From positions 48,510 through 112,509 of the forward strand of contig QHYM01000100.1 of the NCBI GenBank assembly GCA_003223295.1: DNA of 64,000 nucleotides, in the 5' to 3' direction. The DNA is from Acidobacteriota bacterium (GTDB lineage Bacteria; Acidobacteriota; Terriglobia; Acidiferrales; UBA7541). Below, piece after piece: positions 28,750 to 37,816 of the stretch (position 1 is the stretch's first letter; each line of letters opens with the position of its first letter). Made by a program: the position numbers and the translations under genes. The notes beneath the pieces were generated by a model. It did no database searches, was not told where the DNA came from, and was given only the letters and a program-made list of their open reading frames with translations.

Positions 28750-31356
28750 ATGGCCGCAGACGTCAACAAGCAGTTGGATCGCGCCAAGCGCTTCCTTGAG
28801 AAGAATCGTGTCGAGGACGCGATCGAAGCGTATCTCGCCGTGTTGGACGAAGCGCCGCAGCACCAGGAAGCGACACAGGCGCTGGGCGATTTGTACGCGC
28901 GCATCGACCAGGCCGATCGCGCGGCGGTGTACTACGGCATGCTGTTTGATTTGCTGGTCGATCCGAAGGACGAGACCAAAGCGCTGGCTATCTACAACCG
29001 GTTTCTGCGTTCCATCCCGGCTCAACAAGCTCCCGAGCGCGTGGCGCGCTACGCTTTCCTGCAACAACGACAAAACCGGCCCGACGAAGCGATCGAACAG
29101 TACAACAAGGCGGGAGAGCTTTTCGTGGCCGCAGGACGCGATGAGGACGCGCTTTTCTGCTGGGAAAGAATCGCACAACTCCAACCCGACAGCCTGGAAC
29201 GACAGATAAAGCTGGCGGAAGGCGCGGAGCGCCTGGGAAAGAGTGCGCTGGCGGCACGCGCGTTCCTGCGTGCGGGACAACTGGCCACCAACAAGGGTTC
29301 TTCGTCGGATGCGCTGAATCTTCTGGGGCGAGCGCAGAAGCTGGCGCCACAAGAGCGAAGCGTGGCGTTGCTGTACGCGCAAGCGAACTTGCAAACCGGC
29401 AACGCGGTGCGAGCGGTTTCGATTCTGGAGCCATTCGCGGCATCGGAAAAAGACGCGCCGTTTCTCATGACCTATTCCGAGGCGTTGATGGGCGCGAGTC
29501 AACTGGAGCGCGCCAGCGAAGTGCTGCAAAAACTGCTGCGCGAAAAGAATGAAGGGTTGACACAACTTTTCGATTTGGCGGAACGGCACGCCGCGGCGGG
29601 GCAGGAGCAGAGGGCCATTGCCGTCCTCGAAATGCTGAAGCGCCGGATGTTCGCCGACAAGCGGGAAAACGATTTCGCAACGATGATGGATGGGTTGGGC
29701 GCTAAGTTTCCTCACTCGCAGAGCATTCTGGAATTCTGGGCCGGCATCCACAATGAACTGAACCGCGAAACACAGTATTTCGAAGTGATGATCAAGCTGT
29801 TCGATGTGTACCTGACTTCGGGAAACGTCAAGAAGGCGGCGGAGTCTTTGGAACGGCTCGTGGACATCGATCCGTACGATTTCCGGAACCAGGAGCGGCT
29901 GGAAATCTTGCGCGGGCGCGTGGATGATGCGTACGTGAACCGCCTTTCCAGCCGCATGATGAAAGCAGGCCAGGCTACGGGAGGGCATACTCCGAGGTCG
30001 GGCGCAACGCCTGGCTCGTCAGCCTCTGCTCCACTCGGCGGCACAGAAGAGGGGCGCCAGATGCAGGCGCTGGAAGATCTGATCGTGCAGACGGAGATTT
30101 TCCTGCAATACTCGCTGCAGAGCAAAGCGCTGGAACGCTTGCAAAAAATTGCGTCCTTGTTTCCCGGGGAAGAGGCGCGGAACGCGCGGCTCTCAAGCCT
30201 GTATCAAACAGCGAATTGGTGGCCGCCGGGCGCGCAGAAACCCAAAGCGCAGCCTGCGGCGAAGAACGAACCGGCACCGGCGGCGTCATCCGTGACTGAG
30301 CCGCAGCCCGTGACGATTACCAGCAAGACAGGAGTGTATTCCGCGGAGACGCTGCGCGACCTCTCGAAGATTTCGGAGATCAATCAGAAGATTTTCCGGC
30401 AGCAGACTCCGCGCGCGATGCTGAACACCGCGGTGAATGAAGTGGGCTCGTATCTCCAAGCAACGCGCGCGTTGGCCGTGGTTGGCGCACCGGGCAGGCC
30501 ACCGGAAATGGCCGCGGAATTTTGCGGGGACGGCGTGAAGCCCGCGCCGGGCGCACAAGTTGTTTTGTTGCTGGCGCAGATGGAGAAGGCCAAGGCGGAC
30601 GAGCTTGGCGGGCTCGTAGTACAAGCCGCCGAAGGCTCGATTTTGCGCGACCTGGGAGTGGAGACGGCGCTGGGCGTGATGATCCTGGACAAAGAGACGC
30701 AGACGCCCGCGGGCATGCTGATAGCAGCACAGGCGGAGCGTCACAAGTGGAAGCCCAATGAAGTTTATTTTTTACAGGCCATTGGCGATCAGATGCTGAT
30801 GAGCGTCAGCCACACGCGGCTGCGGTCGCTGGTGCGGCGCATGGGCGTGTCCGATGAGCGCTCCGGGCTGCTGAGCCGCAGCTCGTATGTGAGCTGCCTG
30901 CTGACGGAAGCGGACCGGGCGAAGTCGCAAGGCACTCCGCTGTCCCTGGCGGTTCTGCAAATCGACCGCGGAGGCGAAATCCTGCGGCAACAGGGCGAGC
31001 CTCCGCTGGAGCGCTTCCTCGAGCAACTGGCGCGGGCGTTGCAGCCGATTGTGCGACAGAACGATGTGCCGGTAAAATACACGGCGTGGTCCCTGGCGTT
31101 TATTTTGCCGGATACCACTCTGGCGGGGGCGCAGAACCTGGCGGATAAATTGCGGCGCGCGGCGTCGGGATTGCGGCCATCCTGGGATTCGACGCAGATT
31201 ACGTTGAGCGCGGGAATTGTCGAGGCGGTTCCGAAACCGGATTACGACAGTGAAGATATTGTGACGGATCTAATCAATCGCGCGGAATTTTCGATCGAAG
31301 AAGCAAGGAAGAAGGGCGGCGACAGCATCATCGCGCTCGAAACGCCGAAACTGTAG
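28750..31356 (+). CDS. TPR-repeat protein with GAF-like and degenerate GGDEF-like C-terminal domains
   Basis: Long TPR region; C-terminal VSDERSGLLSRSSYVSCLLTEADRAKSQGTPLSLAVLQIDR...VKYTAWSLAFILPDTTLAGAQNLADKLRR...ITLSAGIVEA resembles a GGDEF fold but lacks the GGDEF motif. Confidence 0.8.
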   Translation: MAADVNKQLDRAKRFLEKNRVEDAIEAYLAVLDEAPQHQEATQALGDLYARIDQADRAAVYYGMLFDLLVDPKDETKALAIYNRFLRSIPAQQAPERVARYAFLQQRQNRPDEAIEQYNKAGELFVAAGRDEDALFCWERIAQLQPDSLERQIKLAEGAERLGKSALAARAFLRAGQLATNKGSSSDALNLLGRAQKLAPQERSVALLYAQANLQTGNAVRAVSILEPFAASEKDAPFLMTYSEALMGASQLERASEVLQKLLREKNEGLTQLFDLAERHAAAGQEQRAIAVLEMLKRRMFADKRENDFATMMDGLGAKFPHSQSILEFWAGIHNELNRETQYFEVMIKLFDVYLTSGNVKKAAESLERLVDIDPYDFRNQERLEILRGRVDDAYVNRLSSRMMKAGQATGGHTPRSGATPGSSASAPLGGTEEGRQMQALEDLIVQTEIFLQYSLQSKALERLQKIASLFPGEEARNARLSSLYQTANWWPPGAQKPKAQPAAKNEPAPAASSVTEPQPVTITSKTGVYSAETLRDLSKISEINQKIFRQQTPRAMLNTAVNEVGSYLQATRALAVVGAPGRPPEMAAEFCGDGVKPAPGAQVVLLLAQMEKAKADELGGLVVQAAEGSILRDLGVETALGVMILDKETQTPAGMLIAAQAERHKWKPNEVYFLQAIGDQMLMSVSHTRLRSLVRRMGVSDERSGLLSRSSYVSCLLTEADRAKSQGTPLSLAVLQIDRGGEILRQQGEPPLERFLEQLARALQPIVRQNDVPVKYTAWSLAFILPDTTLAGAQNLADKLRRAASGLRPSWDSTQITLSAGIVEAVPKPDYDSEDIVTDLINRAEFSIEEARKKGGDSIIALETPKL

Positions 31357-31560
31357 TGATCGCGCATCGCGGAGTACACTGTGGGTGGCCATTAACGATG
31401 CTCACCTTGGGTATTTCCGCGCCGCCTGTGAAAAGGCTTCCCGCCAGTGTGTTTCCGGAGAAGGCAGGTCAGGTCGCTTTGGCGAACTACGTTTGGCAAC
31501 AGTACGATTGCCGGACGAGAATAGAAGATGAAGCGACGTGTAAATTGAAACGAGGGAGAC

Positions 31561-32751
31561 ATGTTTCCGACGGATGTGGTGATTGTGGCGGGGGCGCGGA
31601 CGCCGATGGCGCGCTACACGGGCGCGTTTTCCGACGTGAGTGCAATTGACCTGGCGGCGCATGCTTCGAAAGAAGCGATTCGGCGGGCAGGAGTTGACCC
31701 CGGCGAGTTCGATCACGCTGTTTTTGGCAACGTGATGCAAACGAGCACCGACGCGCTCTATGGTGCGCGGCATGTGGGTTTGAAAGCGGGGCTAAAGATT
31801 GAGACGCCTGCGGTAACGGTGAATCGCCTTTGCGGTTCGGGAATTGAAGCGATCGCGCAGGCTGCTCAACGGCTGCTGCTGGACGAAGCGACGATGGTGC
31901 TGGCGGGTGGCATGGAAAACATGACGCAGGCGCCCTTTGTGATTCGCGGCTTGCGCAACGGCTTGAAGCTCGGCGGCGGCGCGCTGGAAGATTCACTGAT
32001 GGCCGGCCTGACCGACACGTATTGCGGATTGCCGATGGCATTGACGGCAGAGAAGTTGGCAGAGCAGCACGGAATCACGCGAAAAGACGCGGATGCGTAC
32101 GCGCTGCGCAGCCAGCAGGCCGCGGACGCGGCCTATAGGGCGTGCCGCATCAAGGAAGAGCTGGTCCCCGTGGAAGTGAAGCAGGGAAAGAAAACCATCG
32201 TCGTGAGCGAAGACGATCACCGGCGGCCGGAAACAACCATGGAGACGCTGGAAAAATTGCCGCCGTCGTTCAAGAAAGACGGGATTGTAACTGCCGGGAA
32301 CGCCAGCGGGATTGTAGATGGCGCGGCGGCGGTAGTGGTGACGCGCGCGCAAACCGCAAAAGAACGTGGGCTGAAGCCGGTGGGGCGCATCGTCTCGTGG
32401 GCCGTGGCGGGCGTCGACCCCAGCATCATGGGAATCGGGCCGGTGCCCTCTTCGCAAAAGGCGCTGAAGCTCGCGGGAATGACGATGGAGCAGATGGATC
32501 GCGTGGAAGTGAATGAGGCGTTCGCGGCGCAGTATCTGGCGGTGGAAAAGGTATTGGGGCTAAAGCGCGACAAAACCAACGTGAATGGCGGCGCGATTGC
32601 GCTCGGGCATCCGTTGGGAGCGAGCGGCACCCGGCTGGTCATCACAATTCTGAACGAGCTCCGACGAAATGGCTTGCGCTACGGGCTGGCCACAGCGTGC
32701 ATCGGCGGCGGGCAGGGGATTGCGATGATTGTGGAAGCCATGAAGAACTAG
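31561..32751 (+). CDS. acetyl-CoA acetyltransferase (thiolase)
   Basis: VNRLCGSGIEAIAQAAQRLLL, GGMENMTQAP, NVNGGAIALGHPLGASGTRLV, ATACIGGGQGIAMI. Confidence 0.95.
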   Translation: MFPTDVVIVAGARTPMARYTGAFSDVSAIDLAAHASKEAIRRAGVDPGEFDHAVFGNVMQTSTDALYGARHVGLKAGLKIETPAVTVNRLCGSGIEAIAQAAQRLLLDEATMVLAGGMENMTQAPFVIRGLRNGLKLGGGALEDSLMAGLTDTYCGLPMALTAEKLAEQHGITRKDADAYALRSQQAADAAYRACRIKEELVPVEVKQGKKTIVVSEDDHRRPETTMETLEKLPPSFKKDGIVTAGNASGIVDGAAAVVVTRAQTAKERGLKPVGRIVSWAVAGVDPSIMGIGPVPSSQKALKLAGMTMEQMDRVEVNEAFAAQYLAVEKVLGLKRDKTNVNGGAIALGHPLGASGTRLVITILNELRRNGLRYGLATACIGGGQGIAMIVEAMKN

Positions 32752-32884
32752 TGACTCGTGAAACCTGACCTGTCTGCTTGATGGGCCACTCGTTTGCATC
32801 ATCTAAACAATCTTTCTGATAGACTTCCGTTTCACCGCCTGGGTGATTCGTTACGGCGGCCCTGTAAACCAAACGAGGAAAAGC

Positions 32885-33766
32885 ATGGCGATTCAAAAAG
32901 TGGGAGTCGTGGGGTGTGGGCTGATGGGTTCGGGCATCGCGCAGGTTTGCGCGGCGGCGGGATTCCCCACGATGGTGCGCGAAGTAAGCGCGGACTTGGT
33001 TGACAAAGGGCTGAAAGGCATCGAGAAAAATCTGGGTCGGCTGGTGGAGAAGGGAACGATTACTGAGGCGGTTAAGGGCGAAATTCGGGGACGGTTGAAG
33101 GGGACAACTTCGTTGGAGGATTTAAAAAACTGCGACCTGATCGCGGAAGCGATCATTGAGCAGTTGCCAGCGAAGCGCGAACTGTTTGGGGCGCTGGATG
33201 GCCTCTGTCCGCCGTCAACAATTTTCGCGAGCAACACCTCTTCACTGACGATCACGGAAATCGCCACGGCGACAAAGCGGCCCCAACGCTTCGTTGGGCT
33301 ACATTTTTTCAACCCCGTGCCGGTGATGAAGCTGGTGGAAGTGGTGCGGACAATCGCGACCGATGACGCGGTTTATGAAGAGATGGTGGCGTTCGGCGGG
33401 AAGCTGGGTAAGACGCCGGTGCGCGCAAAAGATAGCACCGGGTTCATCGTGAACCGGCTGCTCGTTCCGTATCTTCTCGACGCCATTCGCGCACTGGAAG
33501 AAGGCGTGGGTTCGATCGAAGACATCGACAACTCGATGAAGCTGGGCTGCGGCCATCCCATGGGGCCGCTGACGCTGCTGGATTTCGTGGGACTGGATAC
33601 GACCTATTACATTTCGCAGATCATGTTTGATGAATTCAAGGAGCGGCGCTTCGCCGCACCGCCACTGCTGAAGCGCATGGTGCTGGCGGGATGGAACGGG
33701 CGGAAGTCGGGACGCGGGTTTTATGATTACGCGGATCCACAGAAGCCGAAGGCGATAAAATTCTAG
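32885..33766 (+). CDS. 3-hydroxybutyryl-CoA dehydrogenase
   Basis: VGVVGCGLMGSGIAQVCAAAGF; SSLTITEIATATKRPQRFVGLHFFNPVPVMKLVEVV; STGFIVNRLLVPYL. Confidence 0.95.
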   Translation: MAIQKVGVVGCGLMGSGIAQVCAAAGFPTMVREVSADLVDKGLKGIEKNLGRLVEKGTITEAVKGEIRGRLKGTTSLEDLKNCDLIAEAIIEQLPAKRELFGALDGLCPPSTIFASNTSSLTITEIATATKRPQRFVGLHFFNPVPVMKLVEVVRTIATDDAVYEEMVAFGGKLGKTPVRAKDSTGFIVNRLLVPYLLDAIRALEEGVGSIEDIDNSMKLGCGHPMGPLTLLDFVGLDTTYYISQIMFDEFKERRFAAPPLLKRMVLAGWNGRKSGRGFYDYADPQKPKAIKF

Positions 33767-33860
33767 TGACTCTTACTGCCGAAAAGATACGGAATTAACG
33801 GAGAGGACGCCCCGACGGGGTCGGGCGGGCGCCGATCACAGAGGACACAGAGAAGAATCG

Positions 33861-34643
33861 ATGGCTTACGAAAACATTCTGTTCGAGAAGAAAGATGGGA
33901 TTGCGTACATCGCATTCAACCGGCCGAAGGTGCTGAACGCGTTGAATCGCAAAACTGTCGAGGAATTGCATCAGGCCTTGCTGGATGCGCGCGATGATGC
34001 GAGCGTGCGCGTGCTGATTCTGACCGGCGCGGGTGAAAAATCATTCGTGGCAGGCGCGGACATCAGCGAGTTGGCGGTGCAAACGCCGGTGAATGGCAAG
34101 GAGTTCTCACTGTATGGTCAGAGCGTTTTCCATTTGCTGGAGACTATGGGCAAGCCGTCAATTTGCGCCATCAATGGATTTGCGCTGGGCGGCGGCTGCG
34201 AGTTGGCGCTCTCGTGCACGATTCGAATCGCCAGCAAGACCGCGAAACTGGGGCAGCCGGAGGTGAAGCTTGGCATTCTGCCCGGCTACGGCGGATCGCA
34301 AAGGTTGGCGCGGCTTTGCGGCAAAGGCGTGGCGCACGAGCTTTGCCTGACCGGAGAGATGATCACCGCAGAAGATGCGCTGCGCATCGGTTTAGTCAAT
34401 CATACTTATGAGTCTGCGGAACTGCTTCCCGCCGCGGAGGCGATGGCGAAAAAAATCATCGCGAACGCGCCACTGGCCGTGAAGTACGCCATGGAAGCGA
34501 TTGAGCGCGGCGTGGAAATGCCGCAAGAAGAGGGCTTGTTCTTGGAAGCGACACTCTTTGCGCTTGCTTGCGCCACCGAAGACATGCGCGAAGGAACGAA
34601 AGCGTTCTTGGAGAAAAGGGCGCCGCAATTCAAGGGGAAATAG
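33861..34643 (+). CDS. enoyl-CoA hydratase/isomerase
   Basis: ITAIA-type ECH motifs: ILTGAGEKSFVAGADISEL, AINGFALGGGCELALSCTIRIAS, LGILPGYGGSQRLARL. Confidence 0.95.
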   Translation: MAYENILFEKKDGIAYIAFNRPKVLNALNRKTVEELHQALLDARDDASVRVLILTGAGEKSFVAGADISELAVQTPVNGKEFSLYGQSVFHLLETMGKPSICAINGFALGGGCELALSCTIRIASKTAKLGQPEVKLGILPGYGGSQRLARLCGKGVAHELCLTGEMITAEDALRIGLVNHTYESAELLPAAEAMAKKIIANAPLAVKYAMEAIERGVEMPQEEGLFLEATLFALACATEDMREGTKAFLEKRAPQFKGK

Positions 34644-34703
34644 AGGACCTAAATCACGCAAAAGAGGTCAAGGATAAGCGGAGGAATTTCAGCGCGATCA
34701 CCG

Positions 34704-35234
34704 ATGTCAGAGAAACTCCAGCCCGGCAAAATTGATGGCGGTTTGAGCGCCGAAGGTTTGCGCTTTGGGATGGTCGTAAGCCGCTTCAACAGTTTCATCA
34801 CGGACCGTTTGCTTGCCGCCGCAGTGGACGCCCTGGAACGCGCAGGTGCGGGGAGCAAAGATGTGGACGTGGTGCACGTTCCGGGCTCCTTCGAATTGCC
34901 GCTGGCAGCAAGAAAGCTTGCCGCCACGGGGAAGTACGACGCGTTGATCGCCATTGGATGCATTTTGCGCGGCGAGACGGCCCACTACGATTATGTGTGT
35001 TCTGAAACGGCGCGCGGGTTGCAGCTCGCACAGATGGACAGCGGGCTGCCCATCATGTTTTGCGTGCTGACCTGCGACACGCTCGAACAGGCCATCGATC
35101 GCGCGGGGCTGAAGGGCGGGAACAAGGGATTTGAAGCCGGGCTGGCCGCAATTGAGATGGCGCATCTTTCCCGCAAACTGCGCGGGCCGGAAGCGAAAGC
35201 GGCCCCGTCAACCGAACCGCGGCGGCGCAAGTAA
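34704..35234 (+). CDS. ribH: 6,7-dimethyl-8-ribityllumazine synthase
   Basis: VVSRFNSFITDRLL, VVHVPGSFELPLAARKLA, DALIAIGCILRGETAHYDYVCSE, FCVLTCDTLEQAIDRAG. Confidence 0.96.
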   Translation: MSEKLQPGKIDGGLSAEGLRFGMVVSRFNSFITDRLLAAAVDALERAGAGSKDVDVVHVPGSFELPLAARKLAATGKYDALIAIGCILRGETAHYDYVCSETARGLQLAQMDSGLPIMFCVLTCDTLEQAIDRAGLKGGNKGFEAGLAAIEMAHLSRKLRGPEAKAAPSTEPRRRK

Positions 35235-35235
35235 C

Positions 35236-35643
35236 GTGTCGCTCCGAACCAAAGCGCGCGAATTTGCGATGCAGATGCTCTTTCAGTGGGACATGAGCCA
35301 GCAGATCCCCACCGCGCTGGAGGCGAAATTCTGGAAGAGCGCCAAAGCTGCCGACAAGACGCGCACCTTTGCCAACCAGCTTTTTGAAGGCACCGCCAAG
35401 GATGTGACCGCGCTCGATGAAATCATCGGCAAGCACTGCGAGAATTGGCGGTTCGAAAGGCTGGCGGCCATCGACCGCGCGATCTTGCGGCTGGCCATTT
35501 ACGAAATGAGCTCCGCGGATACCCCTGCCAAAGTTGTGCTGAACGAAGCGGTCGAACTGGCGAAAAAGTTTTCCTCAGAAGACTCCGGGGCGTTCGTAAA
35601 CGGCGTTCTAGACTCCGTCCATAAGTCATTGACGGCCCAGTAG
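35236..35643 (+). CDS. nusB: transcription antitermination factor NusB
   Basis: LRTKAREFAMQMLFQWDMSQ; RLAAIDRAILRLAIYEM; VVLNEAVELAKKFSSEDSGAFVNGVLDSV. Confidence 0.95.
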   Translation: MSLRTKAREFAMQMLFQWDMSQQIPTALEAKFWKSAKAADKTRTFANQLFEGTAKDVTALDEIIGKHCENWRFERLAAIDRAILRLAIYEMSSADTPAKVVLNEAVELAKKFSSEDSGAFVNGVLDSVHKSLTAQ

Positions 35644-35780
35644 TTAGGCCCCGCAAAAGCAACCCTCCTATCGGTCAATAACAACCTGGCCGCCGCCTCC
35701 CGAAACTTTGCTGCCCCGCGCGTGTTTGACCTGCCAAGTGTGGTGGTGACTCCAGGAACGTTCTTAACGAGGAGCGAAAA

Positions 35781-36416
35781 ATGAAGGCAGAACTCTTGGT
35801 TCGTCGAGGCGTGCTCGCGATGGCGTTTGCCGGTTTGCTTGCCGCCGGCGCTTACGCCCAGGATCCTACCCCCCAGCAGCAGGATATTAAGAGCGACAAG
35901 AAGGACATTCGGCAGGACAAGAAAGACCTGGCGAAGGATCGCGCGGATCGCAACGCGGATCAGCGCGATATCAACAAGGACAAGCGCGACCTGTCCAAAG
36001 ACCGCGCCGACCGGAACGCCGATCAGCGGGATATCAATCACGATAAGCGCGATCTAGCGAAAGACCGTGCGGACCGCAATGCCGACCAGCGCGACATCAA
36101 TAAGGACAAGCGCGAACTCGCCCGCGATGATGCCAAATATGGCGCCAACAGCGCGCAAGCAAAGGGCGACCGCAAGGACCTCCGCGCCGATCGCGCTGAC
36201 CGCAACAAAGATCAACACGACATCAACCACGACAAAGTCGACCTGGCCAAAGACCGCGCGGATCGCAATGCCGACCAGCGCGACGTCAATCATGACAAGA
36301 AAGACCTGGCCAAGGACCGCAAAGACCGCAACAAGGATCAGAAGGACATCAACAAGGACAAGCGCGATCTCCATAAGGACCGCAAAGACCTGCGGAAGGA
36401 TCGCAAGGGGCACTAA
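35781..36416 (+). CDS. secreted, highly charged heptad/21-aa repeat protein of unknown function
   Basis: Signal peptide MKAELLVRRGVLAMAFAGLLAAGAYAQ followed by repeats of (R/K)D(I/L)xKDK-(R/K)DLAKDR-ADRNADQ. Confidence 0.85.
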   Translation: MKAELLVRRGVLAMAFAGLLAAGAYAQDPTPQQQDIKSDKKDIRQDKKDLAKDRADRNADQRDINKDKRDLSKDRADRNADQRDINHDKRDLAKDRADRNADQRDINKDKRELARDDAKYGANSAQAKGDRKDLRADRADRNKDQHDINHDKVDLAKDRADRNADQRDVNHDKKDLAKDRKDRNKDQKDINKDKRDLHKDRKDLRKDRKGH

Positions 36417-36463
36417 ACTTAGTTTTCAGTTTTCACTCTTCAGTGTTCAGTGCAGAAAAGAAA

Positions 36464-36487
36464 GGCCGCTCGAAATGACGGGCGGCC
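36464..36487. terminator. bidirectional terminator candidate between the repeat protein and the PhzF gene
   Basis: AAAGAAA-GGCCGC-...-GCGGCC-TTCTTCTTTT. Confidence 0.78.
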
Positions 36488-36512
36488 TTCTTCTTTTCGG
36501 AGTGTGGCTTTC

Positions 36513-37394
36513 TCAGATTCGAATAGTTCCTTCGAACACTTTCACCGCTGCGCCGCTGACGCGCGGAACGAGTTTCTTCCCGGACTGAGTGACCGCGACC
36601 TCGATATGGCTGGGGCGGCCCATCTCCGCTCCTTGCAGAATGCTCAACGTATGCCCGGGTGTGAGTTTTCCATGGCGCACGAGATACGCGCCCAGGGAGC
36701 CCGCCGCCGAACCGGTCGCGGCATCTTCATACTGCTCCCATGGGAGCATGCCCCGGGAACACACCTTGCCATTGCCGTTCGGGGCGAAGCAGTACGCCAT
36801 CGTGGCGTTTTTCCCCTGCAGCTTTCCGAGCTCGATCATGTTCATGGCGATCTTGCCAAGAGCGGCGCGGTTGCGCAGCGGCACCATCAGGTTGAAGATG
36901 CCGGTGGAAACAAATTCCGGCTCGAGTTTCGTGTCGAAGTCCTTAGGCGAAAGACCGAGTGCCGAAGCCAGTTTTTTCTTGTCGAGCTTTGCTGGCTTGA
37001 AGAGCGCTTCTTTCTGCGTCATGGTCACGCGGTACGGGCGGCCATCCTTGAAGCGGATCTCCACGGGCAGAACTCCCGCGCCCGTTTGTTGAAGAACGTG
37101 CACGCCGCCTTCCTGTGCGGGAACGACGCCAAGTTCCGCGAGCAGGAACCAGGTGCCGATGACCGGATGTCCTGCGAGCTTCAGTTCTTCCTTGGTGGTG
37201 AAGATGCGCAGGCGAGCGAGCGCTTCTTCATCCGTGGGCTTCTGGACGAAGACCGTTTCGGAAAGGTTCATTTCGCGAGCAATCACGAGCATCTCGTCTT
37301 CCGAGAGCCCGTCGCCGTCGGTAAACACGGCCAGTGGATTGCCTGCGAAGCGCGTGGTGGTGAAGACGTCGAGCGTGTGGTATCGGTGTTCCAT
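36513..37394 (-). CDS. PhzF family isomerase/epimerase
   Basis: YHTLDVFTTTRFAGNPLAVF, AREMNLSETVFVQKP, RIFTTKEELKLAGHPVIGT, EDAATGSAAGSLGAYL. Confidence 0.94.
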   Translation of the reverse strand: MEHRYHTLDVFTTTRFAGNPLAVFTDGDGLSEDEMLVIAREMNLSETVFVQKPTDEEALARLRIFTTKEELKLAGHPVIGTWFLLAELGVVPAQEGGVHVLQQTGAGVLPVEIRFKDGRPYRVTMTQKEALFKPAKLDKKKLASALGLSPKDFDTKLEPEFVSTGIFNLMVPLRNRAALGKIAMNMIELGKLQGKNATMAYCFAPNGNGKVCSRGMLPWEQYEDAATGSAAGSLGAYLVRHGKLTPGHTLSILQGAEMGRPSHIEVAVTQSGKKLVPRVSGAAVKVFEGTIRI

Positions 37395-37427
37395 AGCTGA
37401 GTTTCCCTTGGGTTGCAGCAGCGGCGT

Positions 37428-37787
37428 TCAGAGGCGCTGGAGTTGGGGGACGGTCCTTTCGTTGACAATGTTTCCTGTATTCAAAGTCGATTTTGGCTCG
37501 ATCAGGACGAGGTGTACCTCTTCGTCGGCGACGGGGCAGTGCTCGACGCCGCGCGGCACGATGATGAATTCGCCTTCCCGCACGAGCGCGTCACGCTCGC
37601 GAAACTTCATCCGCAGCGTGCCTTTGACCACTAGAAAAAGCTCGTCTTCCTTTTCATGGTGGTGCCAGACGAAGTCACCCGTGAATTTGACCGCTTTGAG
37701 GTAGCAGTCGTTCACTTCACCGATGATGCGTGGATTCCAGTAGTCGGAGAACGCACTGAATTTGTCCTTGAGATTAACGACATTCAT
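37428..37787 (-). CDS. cupin domain protein
   Basis: HHHEKEDELFLVVKGTLRMKFRERDALVREGEFIIVPRGVEHCP cupin motifs. Confidence 0.9.
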   Translation of the reverse strand: MNVVNLKDKFSAFSDYWNPRIIGEVNDCYLKAVKFTGDFVWHHHEKEDELFLVVKGTLRMKFRERDALVREGEFIIVPRGVEHCPVADEEVHLVLIEPKSTLNTGNIVNERTVPQLQRL

Positions 37788-37816
37788 GACCTCACCCCTA
37801 GATCTGCTCTGACCGG

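Noticed and set aside
28687-29988. 433-aa minus-strand ORF
   Set aside because: Antisense to the TPR protein 28750..31356.
33780-33860. ACAGAGGACACAGAGAAG-type intergenic repeat before the enoyl-CoA hydratase
   Set aside because: Low-complexity purine-rich spacer; no structure strong enough to support a feature.
35889-36410. Possible CRISPR-like array because of regular repeats
   Set aside because: Repeats are contiguous, degenerate and in frame within a secreted protein; no spacers.
36054-36413. 119-aa hydrophobic minus-strand ORF (MPLAILPQVFAVLMEIALVLVDVLL...)
   Set aside because: Reverse complement of the Lys/Asp repeat codons necessarily yields Leu/Val/Ile codons; it mirrors the repeat protein rather than being a true membrane protein.
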